NCBI RefSeq assembly: GCF_004963255.1
Contig: NZ_SUGA01000027.1
Span: forward strand, 1 to 64,000
Origin: Mesorhizobium sp.
GTDB taxonomy: Bacteria; Pseudomonadota; Alphaproteobacteria; Rhizobiales; Rhizobiaceae
Length of the DNA stretch: 64,000 bases
Reading direction: 5' to 3'
Under the pieces are notes generated by a model that ran no database searches, was not told the DNA's origin, and saw only the letters and a program-made list of their open reading frames with translations. Positions 16,477-23,977 of the stretch are shown here, piece after piece (positions within the stretch are counted from its first letter, which is position 1; each line of letters opens with the position of its first letter). A program made the position numbers and the translations under genes.

Positions 16477-17622
16477 TCAGACTTTGGCTATCTGCCACTG
16501 GATTAGTGTTCCGCCGAGGCTAAGGGGGCGACTGATCCGCTGGATTTTGTCCTCGCCGGTATACCTAACTTCACCATGGCCACTCAGGATACGCAAGTGG
16601 CCCTTAACGTGGTCAAAGAGACGCATCATAATTGGAAGCCCCTTCCCTCGTTCGACCAGGCCAGTGCGAGTTCGCCCCGCCTGCATGGCAGCTGCGATCA
16701 TAGAGCTGTCATCATTGGCTCAAAACGTAGCCAAAATGCCTTTGATTTGCTCCCATAATCCGGAGCGGGGTAGAGTTGCAGGAATTCCGACACCCATGTC
16801 ATAGACAGCTGCGGTTAGAACCTTAACCTCCTCACTATAAGCTCCGCACATCAGCCAGGTTCCCGACGCGACGCCGTGCCAACCTGAATTTTCGGGATAT
16901 GCATGGTGCTTAACGTTGTTAAGAGCTTCTACCAGCCCATCGAAAATAAACTTCTCAGCTTCAATCGACCCAACGAGCGCTGACAAATGGTCAAGCAAAT
17001 CACTGCAGGCGGTTGGTGTGACCCCGACCCCGCTGCGGTATTTTATGAACTTGAAGAAGGGTGACTCATTGCCGGAGGGCTCGGGATGTTGATCGGGTGT
17101 CTCCAGAAACTCGAATAGACCAAAATCCTTCAGCATTCTAGAAATTAGCGGATCCCACTCATCCTGAAACAGGGGCATTAGCTTTCGGCGGGTAAAAATC
17201 TGCCACCGATAGAGCTCAGCTGCCAGGACCAACGCTGCGCCAGGAGTTAACTTTTTGATCGACCGGAAGTCGACACCCAGATAACTCGACGACGTGGGTC
17301 GTATATTATAAATACGGTCTCTCAGGTTCTGAAAGAAACTTACTACGCCCTCGTGGTCGGTTCTCAAAGAGAAATCCGCAGGCGGGACTATGAGCTCACG
17401 GCGAGAGTTACGATTCCTGCGTATGTAAATAAATTTCGGAGGGATCGCGCTGTGCTCAGGCGGCTCTACCCGTTGAACAACGGCTCGCCTTTCAATCTGA
17501 GACGGTTTGGATAAGTCCGCTCTGATGCGCGCAAGTTTTCTTTTCTTCGATCTGGATCGGCGTGCTTCATTTCGCTGTCGAGCGTGAAGCCATCTCGATC
17601 GCTCAGGAGTATTTTTCTTCAA
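16477..17622 (-). pseudogene. STAS-GHKL ATPase gene interrupted by an in-frame TGA
   Basis: Read through one TGA at 16720-16722, this frame encodes about 381 residues. It starts with a strongly basic N-terminus (many Arg/Lys in the first 40 residues), then a STAS-like segment (YLGVDFRSIKKLTPGAALVL, MLKDFGLFEFLE). A GHKL ATPase domain follows, with N-box EALNNVKHHAYPE, G1 box DMGVGIPATLP, G2 box VERGKGLPIM and a final GGTLIQW. The stop falls between the G1 and G2 boxes, inside the ATP lid, and the frame is the same on both sides. A true stop would leave a protein without its G2 box. TTG at 17622 with GGGGGGA before it is the likeliest start. It leads an operon with DUF4325 and a membrane protein. 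Confidence 0.75.
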
Positions 17623-17775
17623 ATTGATTCCCCCCAATTTGAAAACCCTAGCAATTTTTCCCGTCGCTGGGTACGTTCATCTCGCTAGAGTTGCTAGTGT
17701 TCTCGTCATTGCGAATCCCCTTCACCATCCGCCCGCTATGGCATAGCCTCTCTCCCCGGCTTGGGGAGACACCAC

Positions 17776-18288
17776 ATGCGCTCCACCTCGGACACCGTCG
17801 CCGCGATCGGGCTCGCCATCGGCGGCGCTTTGGGCATGGCGGGGACGTTCATTGCCAGCGATGCGCTGCGCGAGACGCTGTGGACCATCGATGGCGTCGG
17901 CATCGTCGTCGCGGCGGCTCTGTTCACCATGAAATACCAGCGGCTCCGCAATGATATCGTTGCGGCCGGCTTCCTCACATTCCTTGCCGGCGAAAGCCTT
18001 CTTCTGGCCGGCAATGCGGCTGGCTTGCAGGCGAGCGTGCCTTCCTATGCCGGCGGCATTGCGCTGTGGGCGGCGGGGCTGGTCATGGTCAGCGCGCAAG
18101 CGACCTTCGGGCTGTGGATGCGGCTCACGGGGCTCATTGCCGCCGCGCTCTTCACCGTCTCCGTCCTGATGATCCTGTGGGGCGCGCCGCTTTTGCCCAC
18201 CTCGGCGCCGCTGCCGGCGCTCGGCTATCCGTTCCTGGTGCTAACCTTCATCGGCTGGATCTGGACCCTTCTGAAAGCGGGGCGCTGA
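17776..18288 (+). CDS. Hypothetical integral membrane protein
   Basis: This 170-residue protein has five or six hydrophobic helices that fill nearly the whole length, with only short polar links (MKYQRLRND near residue 60). The ATG at 17776 follows GGGGAGA at good spacing. I recognise no named family. It precedes a second small membrane protein by 11 bases on the same strand, so the two are probably co-transcribed. GC content returns to the chromosomal level here, which marks the right edge of the AT-rich islet. Confidence 0.7.
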   Translation: MRSTSDTVAAIGLAIGGALGMAGTFIASDALRETLWTIDGVGIVVAAALFTMKYQRLRNDIVAAGFLTFLAGESLLLAGNAAGLQASVPSYAGGIALWAAGLVMVSAQATFGLWMRLTGLIAAALFTVSVLMILWGAPLLPTSAPLPALGYPFLVLTFIGWIWTLLKAGR

Positions 18289-18299
18289 GCGCGAAGGCC

Positions 18300-18809
18300 A
18301 TGGCGGCGCCGCTCGAACTCCGCAACAGCCCCTCGGGAAAGATCTTTCCGGCGCTCGGGCCGTTCCTGATCGGCGGCGTCTTCGGCTTCGGCGCGCTGCA
18401 GGGCGTGGCTTCGGGCGCGGATGGCGGGCATGTGCTGTGGATCGCGCTGCTCGCCGCCGCTTGCCTCGCGCTCGGCGCTTTCATCGCGCGCGGCGCCTTC
18501 GACAGTTCGGTCAAGGTGACCCTTGACCAGCGCGGTTTCCGCGATAGCCGCGCCGGCGACGTGCTGGTGCCGTGGAGCAAGGTGAAAAGCGTGCGCCTCG
18601 CCGCCGGCGGCAAGGGCGCGGCGATGCTCAATTTCGAGCTCACCGGCGAGCCGCCCGACGCAATCAAATATTCCTCCGCTAACGCCTTCGGCCTGATGCC
18701 TTTCGGCCGGAACACCGTGCATATGGAGATCTCCTCGCTCGACGTGCGCGGGCAGGACCTGGTGGATGCGGTGAAGACATTCGCGCCGCATGTGGTGGTG
18801 AGGCGCTGA
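18300..18809 (+). CDS. Hypothetical membrane protein with PH-like C-terminus
   Basis: This 169-residue protein has two hydrophobic helices at about residues 15-65 followed by a beta-rich domain (VKVTLDQRGFRDSRAGDVLVPWSKVKSVRL) resembling the bacterial PH-like domains of small membrane proteins. That resemblance is tentative. It sits 11 bases after the preceding membrane gene and ends at the family B repeat at 18811. No function can be assigned. Confidence 0.65.
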   Translation: MAAPLELRNSPSGKIFPALGPFLIGGVFGFGALQGVASGADGGHVLWIALLAAACLALGAFIARGAFDSSVKVTLDQRGFRDSRAGDVLVPWSKVKSVRLAAGGKGAAMLNFELTGEPPDAIKYSSANAFGLMPFGRNTVHMEISSLDVRGQDLVDAVKTFAPHVVVRR

Positions 18810-18810
18810 C

Positions 18811-19006
18811 CTCCCCTTCTCCCCTTGTGGGAGAAGGTGGCTCGGCGCGGAGCGCCGAGACGGATGAGGGGTGCTCCAGCTTGGCGGCCTGGTCTGTCAT
18901 TCGGTGCCGCATCGTGCCAGATCGCCGGCGCCTCATTCCTTCCAACACCCCTCATCCGTCCGAGCTTCGCTCGGCCACCTTCCCCCACAAGGGGGGAAGG
19001 GGAGGT
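18811..19006. repeat. Family B element, paired short arms
   Basis: Left arm CTTCTCCCCTTGTGGGAGAAGG...GATGAGGGGTGCTCCAGC begins right after the preceding stop codon and faces a right arm ACACCCCTCATCCG...CCACAAGGGGGGAAGGGG. Both lack the inner AAAGCCAA core that the long arms at 19407 and 20003 carry. Spacer is about 65 bases. Confidence 0.75.
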
Positions 19007-19051
19007 CGCGCCGCTTCCCCACCCGTGCTCTACTCCCCCGGGGACCTCGCC

Positions 19052-19399
19052 ATGATTCGCGCTCTGCTCGCTCTCCTTCTCCTCACCACGCCGGCCCTCG
19101 CCGCCGACATGTCGGTGTTCGTGCGCAACCAGCGCTCGGACGGCGTCGCGCTGGAGCTGTTCAGCCGCGACAGCAAGAAAGTCTGGCCGGGCGGCGACAA
19201 GGTGTTCCTCATCCGGCCGAAGGCGCGCAAGTCTGTGCCGATCTCCTGCGAGCCGGGCGAGCGCATCTGCTGGGGCGCCTGGGTGGACGGCGACGATTCC
19301 GTCAGCGCCGGCGTCGGCCCCGACAATGACCAGCCCTGCGACACCTGCTGCTTCATCTGCGTGGAGCATTCGACCGAGACGGTGGATTTGGCGGAGTAG
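19052..19399 (+). CDS. Small secreted cysteine-rich protein, copy 1
   Basis: This 115-residue protein has a signal peptide (cleavage likely after ALA near residue 18), so it is periplasmic or secreted. The mature part is a short beta-rich domain with six cysteines in the pattern C-x6-C then C-x2-CC-x2-C (ISCEPGERICWGAWVDG, CDTCCFIC). It is a clear paralogue of the protein at 20262-20633. Conserved WVDGD and GVGP-N stretches and clustered cysteines suggest a disulfide-stabilised or metal-binding fold. I know of no named family. The DUF559 gene with its flanking inverted repeats lies between the two copies. Confidence 0.7.
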   Translation: MIRALLALLLLTTPALAADMSVFVRNQRSDGVALELFSRDSKKVWPGGDKVFLIRPKARKSVPISCEPGERICWGAWVDGDDSVSAGVGPDNDQPCDTCCFICVEHSTETVDLAE

Positions 19400-19406
19400 C
19401 TCTTCC

Positions 19407-19553
19407 CCTTCTCCCCTTGTGGGGTAAGAGGCGGTCCGCGCAGCGGACGAAAAGCCAATTGCTTGGCTTTTCGAGCTTCGAACGCCCTGAGCCTGCGAAG
19501 GGCCGGGCAGTGGATCGGCGCGCAGCGCCGAGACGGATGAGGGGTGCTCCAGC
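19407..19553 (+). repeat. Family B long arm, left of DUF559 gene
   Basis: About 147 bases running from CTTCTCCCCTTGTGGGG through the inner palindrome AAAGCCAATTGCTTGGCTTTT to GATGAGGGGTGCTCCAGC. Its reverse complement at 20003-20150 is nearly identical, with only a handful of differences by eye. The two arms point toward each other and enclose the DUF559 gene. Confidence 0.85.
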
Positions 19554-19606
19554 GGAGTGCAACGCCGGATTTTTGAGCAATAACGAAGGCCGGCTAATCT
19601 CGCACC

Positions 19607-19978
19607 ATGCCGCACCGACCCGTAAACCCCGCCAAACGGAATTTCGCCCGTTCTATGCGCCGTGAGCCGACAGAGGCCGAAGATCGCCTGTGGCAAGAAC
19701 TGCGCGGCCGGCGACTCGACAATATCAAGTTCAAGCGGCAGGTGCCGATGGGCAGGTACGTGGCGGACTTTGTCTGTGCCGAGGCCAGGCTCATCGTCGA
19801 AATCGACGGCAGCCAGCATGCGGAATCGCGGCATGACCAGGAACGCGACGCCGAGTTGAAGGCGAGGGGCTTTCGCGTGCTGCGGTTCTGGAACGATGAT
19901 GTGCTGAAAGAGCTCGACGCGGTGTGCGATACCATCATTGCTTATGTTAGGGATCAAAGTCTGCAGCCTTGGCGGTAG
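19607..19978 (+). CDS. DUF559 domain (Vsr-like endonuclease fold) protein
   Basis: This 123-residue protein matches the DUF559 family: ARSMRREPTEAEDRLWQELR near residues 14-33, FKRQVPMGRYVADFVC near 43-57, LIVEIDGSQHAE near 62-73, then ERDAELKARGFRVLRFWNDDVL. The D-x(n)-E-x-D arrangement (ADF...VEIDG) is the core of the PD-(D/E)xK nuclease fold shared with very short patch repair endonuclease. No biological role is established. It sits alone between two 147-base inverted repeat arms, which themselves lie between two paralogous secreted-protein genes, so it may be part of a mobile cassette. Confidence 0.88.
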   Translation: MPHRPVNPAKRNFARSMRREPTEAEDRLWQELRGRRLDNIKFKRQVPMGRYVADFVCAEARLIVEIDGSQHAESRHDQERDAELKARGFRVLRFWNDDVLKELDAVCDTIIAYVRDQSLQPWR

Positions 19979-20002
19979 TGGGCACGCACGCGTTCTTGCC
20001 AA

Positions 20003-20150
20003 GCTGGAGCACCCCTCATCCGTCTCGGCGCTGCGCGCCGAGCCACTGCCCGGCCCTTCGCAGGCTCAGGGCGTTCGAAGCTCGAAAAGCCAAGCAATTG
20101 GCTTTTCGTCCGCTGTGCGGACCGCCTCTCACCCCACAAGGGGAGAAGGA
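20003..20150 (-). repeat. Family B long arm, right of DUF559 gene
   Basis: Mirror copy of 19407-19553. It starts with GCTGGAGCACCCCTCATC, contains the core AAAGCCAAGCAATTGGCTTTT and ends with CCACAAGGGGAGAAGG. The rest of the 283-base gap to the next gene shows nothing further. Confidence 0.85.
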
Positions 20151-20261
20151 GAGGTCGGGCCATTTCACCCAGCTATTTTCCTCCCCACCCCTTGGCATCG
20201 TCGCGCTTCATGCCATCATCCCGCATCGGCCGTGGGGGCCGATTCTGTCTCGGGGGTTCTC

Positions 20262-20633
20262 ATGTCCATCTCTTTCGCGCGACGGGTTGCCGCCGCGCTT
20301 TCGCTTGCCGTCCTCATCGCGCCCGCCGCCCATGCCGGCGACGTCACTTTCCAGATCAGGAACAACCATCCCAACGCCATGCGTGTCGAGCTCTACAGCC
20401 AGGACCGCGACTATGTCTGGCCGGGCGACGGCAAGGATTTCTACCTCGACGACGGCGAGACCAAGCAACTACCGATCTCCTGCAACGAGGGCGAGAAGAT
20501 CTGCTACGGCGCCTGGGTGGACGGCGACGAAAGCACCTATTGGGGCGTCGGGCCCAACAACCAGGAGTCCTGCGAGGATTGCTGCTACACCTGCAGCGGC
20601 GGCCAGACCGAGGAGATCGACCTGGAGGAGTAG
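20262..20633 (+). CDS. Small secreted cysteine-rich protein, copy 2
   Basis: This 123-residue protein has a signal peptide ending near AHA (residue 25). The mature domain aligns along its full length with the product of 19052-19399: ISCNEGEKICYGAWVDGDE matches ISCEPGERICWGAWVDGDD, and CEDCCYTC matches CDTCCFIC. Cysteine spacing is identical. It is acidic at the C-terminus (EEIDLEE). The duplication followed by insertion of the repeat-boxed DUF559 gene is the simplest history. Function unknown. Confidence 0.7.
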   Translation: MSISFARRVAAALSLAVLIAPAAHAGDVTFQIRNNHPNAMRVELYSQDRDYVWPGDGKDFYLDDGETKQLPISCNEGEKICYGAWVDGDESTYWGVGPNNQESCEDCCYTCSGGQTEEIDLEE

Positions 20634-20688
20634 AGACGCCGAAGCTGCTGACCTCCCCGCTTGTGGGCCGTTTACGGGGAGAAGGAAA

Positions 20689-22392
20689 TCAGGCTTGTGC
20701 CGTCCAGAACGCGATCTCCTGCGCCTTGGTGCGGAGCTCGGTCTTCAGCCACTGGTCGTCGTCGTCCAGATAGCTCCATGGCGTCTTGCGCTCAGCGCGC
20801 ATCTCGCGGATGTAGGAGCGGTAGCGGTAGTGGCTGTAGACCGACATCGCGTAGGTGGCATAGGCGGCGGCAAGCTTGCTGTGGCCGCGCACGATGACCA
20901 GGTTCTCGTCGTTCTTCTGGCTCGCCGGCGCCGAGAAATTGTGGCTGCCGGTCACCACCACGCAATCCTTCGAATGCGGGTCGGTCACCAGGATTTTCGA
21001 GTGCACGATGGCGTGGCCGATCTGCGACAGGAACTCCCGCCGGTTGACCTCGGCGATCCACGGCCCAAGCGGCGCGTCCAGGCCCTGCGGCTGCGCCACC
21101 GCGTAGCGGTCGGGCGTGAATTTGCGGTCGCTGCTCACCAGGTCGATGTCGAGGAAATTCTGCTCGGTGCCGCCCTCGTCGGCGCTCAGCGTCGAGACCA
21201 CGCCGCGCACATACATGCCTTTCTCCTTGGCCCGCTCTGCGGCAAGCGTGTGCAGCCCCTGCTTGCCCGGCGTGAACATCAAGAACAGCACCGCCTGCCT
21301 GGCCGAGCCGATGACCTCGCGCAGCGCATCCATGTCGGCGCCGTTCGAGGTGCGGGTGAACCAGACGGTGGCCCTGGCGCTGCCGATCGTGAAGGTTTTC
21401 GGCGCGTCGTTGTCAGCGATCAGCGCCGGCGTGAAATTGGCCGGGTCGGTCTTCGGCGGCGAGGCATCCTTGAGCAGGTCCCAATGCTTGCGGAAATGCG
21501 CGGCGACCGCCGCGTCCTCGATCAGCAGGCCGTTGTTGACCTGCGTGCACAGGCCCGTGGTGCTCCAGTTGGTGCTGCCGGTCCACACCTTCTTCGACTC
21601 GCCGTCTTCGGAGACGACGACGAATTTGTTGTGGCCGAGCCCTTTCGATTTCAGCATCCGGTCGATGGTCGCGATGCCGTGGTCGTTGAGGTTCTTGCGC
21701 GCCGCCTTGTTGCCGTCGCCTTTTCTGTCGGAGCCGTTGGCGAGGATGAGATGCAGCCGCGGGCCGAGCCCGATCAGCGCCGTCTCCAGCGTCGCGTCGC
21801 CGAGCTCGTAGAGCGCAGCATGCAGCTCGTCGCCGGCGCCTTGTGTCAGCCCGATCATGCGCAGGCCGAGATCGCCTTCGAGGAAGGCGCGGAATTTTGC
21901 GTCGCCATTGGTCTGCAGGCTCTTCTTGAAGGCCGCCGGCGTCAGCCTGTTCTTGGCCATGTAGCGGGCGACGAACTGCGACAGCACCAGCCCGCGGTTG
22001 AAGTAGCAGGAAAAGCCGCCTCCTGCGTCGGTGGCAAGCGTCTTCCACTCCGTCCAGTCGCTGGAAACGCCCTTGGTCAGCGGCTTGCCGGGGCCCGTGC
22101 TCATCATAGCGGTGACCCGGTAGCGCACGACATTGCCGACATCGGCGGCATGGTCGGTCCAGTTGAAGCGCTGGAACGGCCAGACGTCCGACGGCCTGTG
22201 GTCGCCCGATTTCGGCTTGTCCTTGGTGAAGCCGACGCGGTTCTCGACCGGCTCGATCTTCTCGGTCGCGCCGACCTTGCGGCCGCGCTCGAGCAGGAAA
22301 CCCCGGCATCCGGCGATGAAGTCGCTCGGCGCCCAGGCGACGAAGGCGTCGTCGCCATTGGTGTAGACGGAAACCTTTATCTCGACGGCCAT
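20689..22392 (-). CDS. Phospholipase D-like protein with two HKD motifs
   Basis: This 567-residue protein has two HxK(x)n-GS motifs: GHNKFVVVSED then WTGSTNWS at residues 253-277, and VHSKILVTDPHSKD then VTGSHNFS at 463-487. That is the pair needed for one PLD active site, which cleaves phosphodiesters through a histidine intermediate. The first 110 residues look like a fibronectin-III-type beta domain (VVRYRVTAMMSTGPG). No signal peptide is seen. The ATG at 22392 follows a strong GGAGGACC site. It could be a phospholipase or a nuclease; the substrate cannot be told. No partner gene is adjacent. Confidence 0.82.
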   Translation of the reverse strand: MAVEIKVSVYTNGDDAFVAWAPSDFIAGCRGFLLERGRKVGATEKIEPVENRVGFTKDKPKSGDHRPSDVWPFQRFNWTDHAADVGNVVRYRVTAMMSTGPGKPLTKGVSSDWTEWKTLATDAGGGFSCYFNRGLVLSQFVARYMAKNRLTPAAFKKSLQTNGDAKFRAFLEGDLGLRMIGLTQGAGDELHAALYELGDATLETALIGLGPRLHLILANGSDRKGDGNKAARKNLNDHGIATIDRMLKSKGLGHNKFVVVSEDGESKKVWTGSTNWSTTGLCTQVNNGLLIEDAAVAAHFRKHWDLLKDASPPKTDPANFTPALIADNDAPKTFTIGSARATVWFTRTSNGADMDALREVIGSARQAVLFLMFTPGKQGLHTLAAERAKEKGMYVRGVVSTLSADEGGTEQNFLDIDLVSSDRKFTPDRYAVAQPQGLDAPLGPWIAEVNRREFLSQIGHAIVHSKILVTDPHSKDCVVVTGSHNFSAPASQKNDENLVIVRGHSKLAAAYATYAMSVYSHYRYRSYIREMRAERKTPWSYLDDDDQWLKTELRTKAQEIAFWTAQA

Positions 22393-22646
22393 TGTCGGTC
22401 CTCCCCGATGCAGCGCCGGCTGGTCCGGCATATCACTGCAGCCAACAAAATCCGCGCCGGAAGCAGGGGGTCCGGATCAATTGAAACAGAGCTTTCGAAA
22501 AGGTGGCGGCGATGATTATGTGGCGGCAGAAGATCGACCGTCAATGTTTTGCAGCGTCAAGTATTACTCTATGAACTGCTTCACATTGTGCTCTGTTTGC
22601 CTGCAAACGCAAAAGGCCGGGGATTGGCCAAAGCCGCTTGAACCTC
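22393..22646. other. Non-coding stretch before a repeat
   Basis: No gene, RNA or clear regulatory site is visible here apart from the ribosome site of the PLD-like gene at its left edge. It forms the first half of the 509-base gap between the PLD-like gene and msrA; the second half is the family C repeat. Confidence 0.5.
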
Positions 22647-22828
22647 GTCATTCCTGGGCGGAGCAGCCGCGAAGCGGCGTCGCGGAGACCCTGGAATCCA
22701 TTCCGTGACTTTGGCCGGAGGACGCAGCGGAGCAGAATTCTGCACCGTTGCGGCGCTCGGAAATCACGGAATGGATCCTCGGGTCTGCGCGCGTCGCTTC
22801 GCTCCTTGCTCCGCCCGTGGATGACGAC
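22647..22828 (+). repeat. Family C intergenic repeat (RIME-like), copy 1
   Basis: Begins GTCATTCCTGGGCG and ends GCCCGTGGATGACGA, with inner blocks GCCGCGAAGCGGCGTCGCGG, AGCAGAATTCTGCACCGTTG and GTCTGCGCGCGTCGCTTCGC. Its ends are inverted copies of each other. Two other full copies lie at 37836-38018 and 47162-47318. The layout resembles rhizobial intergenic mosaic elements. Confidence 0.8.
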
Positions 22829-22901
22829 TTCGCGTAGCTTCGGCCGATCGCCAAGTCATCTGCCACGCAATATCCCTACGTCTGGAAACCGGCCGGCTCT
22901 C

Positions 22902-23645
22902 TCAGCTCTTGCTGGAGGCGAGTACCAGCACCGGCTTCTCGCTGTAGAGCTTAGGGAACAGCGACTTCAAATTTTCGATCTTCGGCAGGTCGTTGTAGAC
23001 GATGTAGGGGTAGGTCGGGTTCAGCGTCAGGAAGTCCTGATGGTAATCCTCGGCCGGATAGAAGGTCTTGCCGGTTTCCAGCGTGGTGACGATCGGCTTC
23101 GGGAACACCTTGGCCTTGTCGAGCTGGGCGATGTAGCTCTCGGCGACCTTCTTCTGCTCGGCATTTTCGGCGAAGATCGTCGAGCGATACTGCGTGCCGG
23201 AATCCGGCCCCTGGTAGTTGAGCTGCGTCGGATTGTGCGCGACCGAGAAATAGACCTGTAAGAGTTGGCCGTAGGTGACCTTCGACGGGTCGTAGGTGAT
23301 CTCTACCGATTCGGCGTGGCCCGTGCGGCCGGTGCCGACCACTTCATAGACGGCGTTCTCGGCGCTGCCGCCTGTATAGCCGGATACCGCCTTGCTGACG
23401 CCCTTGACGTGCTGGAACACGCCCTGCACGCCCCAGAAGCAGCCGCCGGCGAAGATCGCCTTCTCGGTGCCGCTCGCCGCCTTCTCGTCCATTGCCGGCG
23501 GCGGGATCACCACCGCGTCCTCGGCCGAGCGGGCCGGGCTCTGCCACAGGGCGGTAGCCGCAACGGCCGCAAGGCCGAGCACGGCCAGGGCGCCGCGCGC
23601 GAAAAATGGCGATCGCCGCGCGGCCTTTGTCTTTATGCCGTTCAT
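22902..23645 (-). CDS. msrA: Peptide-methionine (S)-S-oxide reductase with N-terminal signal
   Basis: This 247-residue MsrA has the catalytic AIFAGGCFWGVQGVF block with nucleophile Cys69, followed by TGRTGHAESVEITYDP and AEDYHQDF near residue 205. An N-terminal hydrophobic segment (ALAVLGLAAVAATALW, residues 19-34) marks it as an exported or membrane-anchored form that would repair oxidised methionine in the periplasm. I see no other cysteine in the C-terminal part that could act as resolving residue, which is common in one-cysteine forms. ATG at 23645 follows AAGGAGA. It stands alone between repeats. Confidence 0.92.
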   Translation of the reverse strand: MNGIKTKAARRSPFFARGALAVLGLAAVAATALWQSPARSAEDAVVIPPPAMDEKAASGTEKAIFAGGCFWGVQGVFQHVKGVSKAVSGYTGGSAENAVYEVVGTGRTGHAESVEITYDPSKVTYGQLLQVYFSVAHNPTQLNYQGPDSGTQYRSTIFAENAEQKKVAESYIAQLDKAKVFPKPIVTTLETGKTFYPAEDYHQDFLTLNPTYPYIVYNDLPKIENLKSLFPKLYSEKPVLVLASSKS

Positions 23646-23734
23646 GTCTGATCTCCTTGCTGTTGTCTCAGTATATACGAAGGAAGCCGTCGGGAGGTTC
23701 TCACTTTGCCGTGCAGCGGTGTGCAACCGCCAAC

Positions 23735-23931
23735 GGCGCTCCCCCTCTCCGTCTCGGCTTCGCCGAGCCACCTCTCCCCCACCTTTGGCGGGGGCGAGGA
23801 ACCCAGGCTTGCGAAGGCCTCTCCGTGGCTCATTGGCGTCCTCGCCCTTCGCGGTTAGCGTTTCCTCGCCCCCGCAAAGCGGGGGAGAGGTGGATCGGCG
23901 CGCAGCGCCGAGACGGAGCGGGGGCCAGCGC
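23735..23931. repeat. Family F paired repeat element, copy 1
   Basis: Inverted arms CTCCGTCTCGGCTTCGCCGAG...CCCCCACCTTTGGCGGGGGCGAGGA and CCTCGCCCCCGCAAAGCGGGGGAG...GCCGAGACGGAG enclose a short centre containing CAGGCTTGCG and GGTTAGCGTTTCC. A matching element in opposite orientation lies at 62051-62258. It accounts for most of the 332-base gap between msrA and the next gene. Confidence 0.75.
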
Positions 23932-23977
23932 TGACATTCGCGATTGGCTCCGAGCCGGCTGCGCCGCAAGCCTAGCC

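Noticed and set aside
16720..16722. Selenocysteine at the in-frame TGA
   Set aside because: The codon is not at a redox motif, neighbours lack cysteine, and no convincing SECIS-like hairpin was seen just downstream; nonsense mutation or error is simpler.
19969..22515. Very long plus-strand open frame of 848 codons
   Set aside because: It is antisense to the PLD-like gene and runs through a repeat; high G+C keeps the opposite frames open. The product has no domain and is rich in Arg, Gly and Asp.
22647..22828. Insertion sequence remnant
   Set aside because: No transposase coding fragments were seen; the structure is that of a non-coding palindromic repeat.
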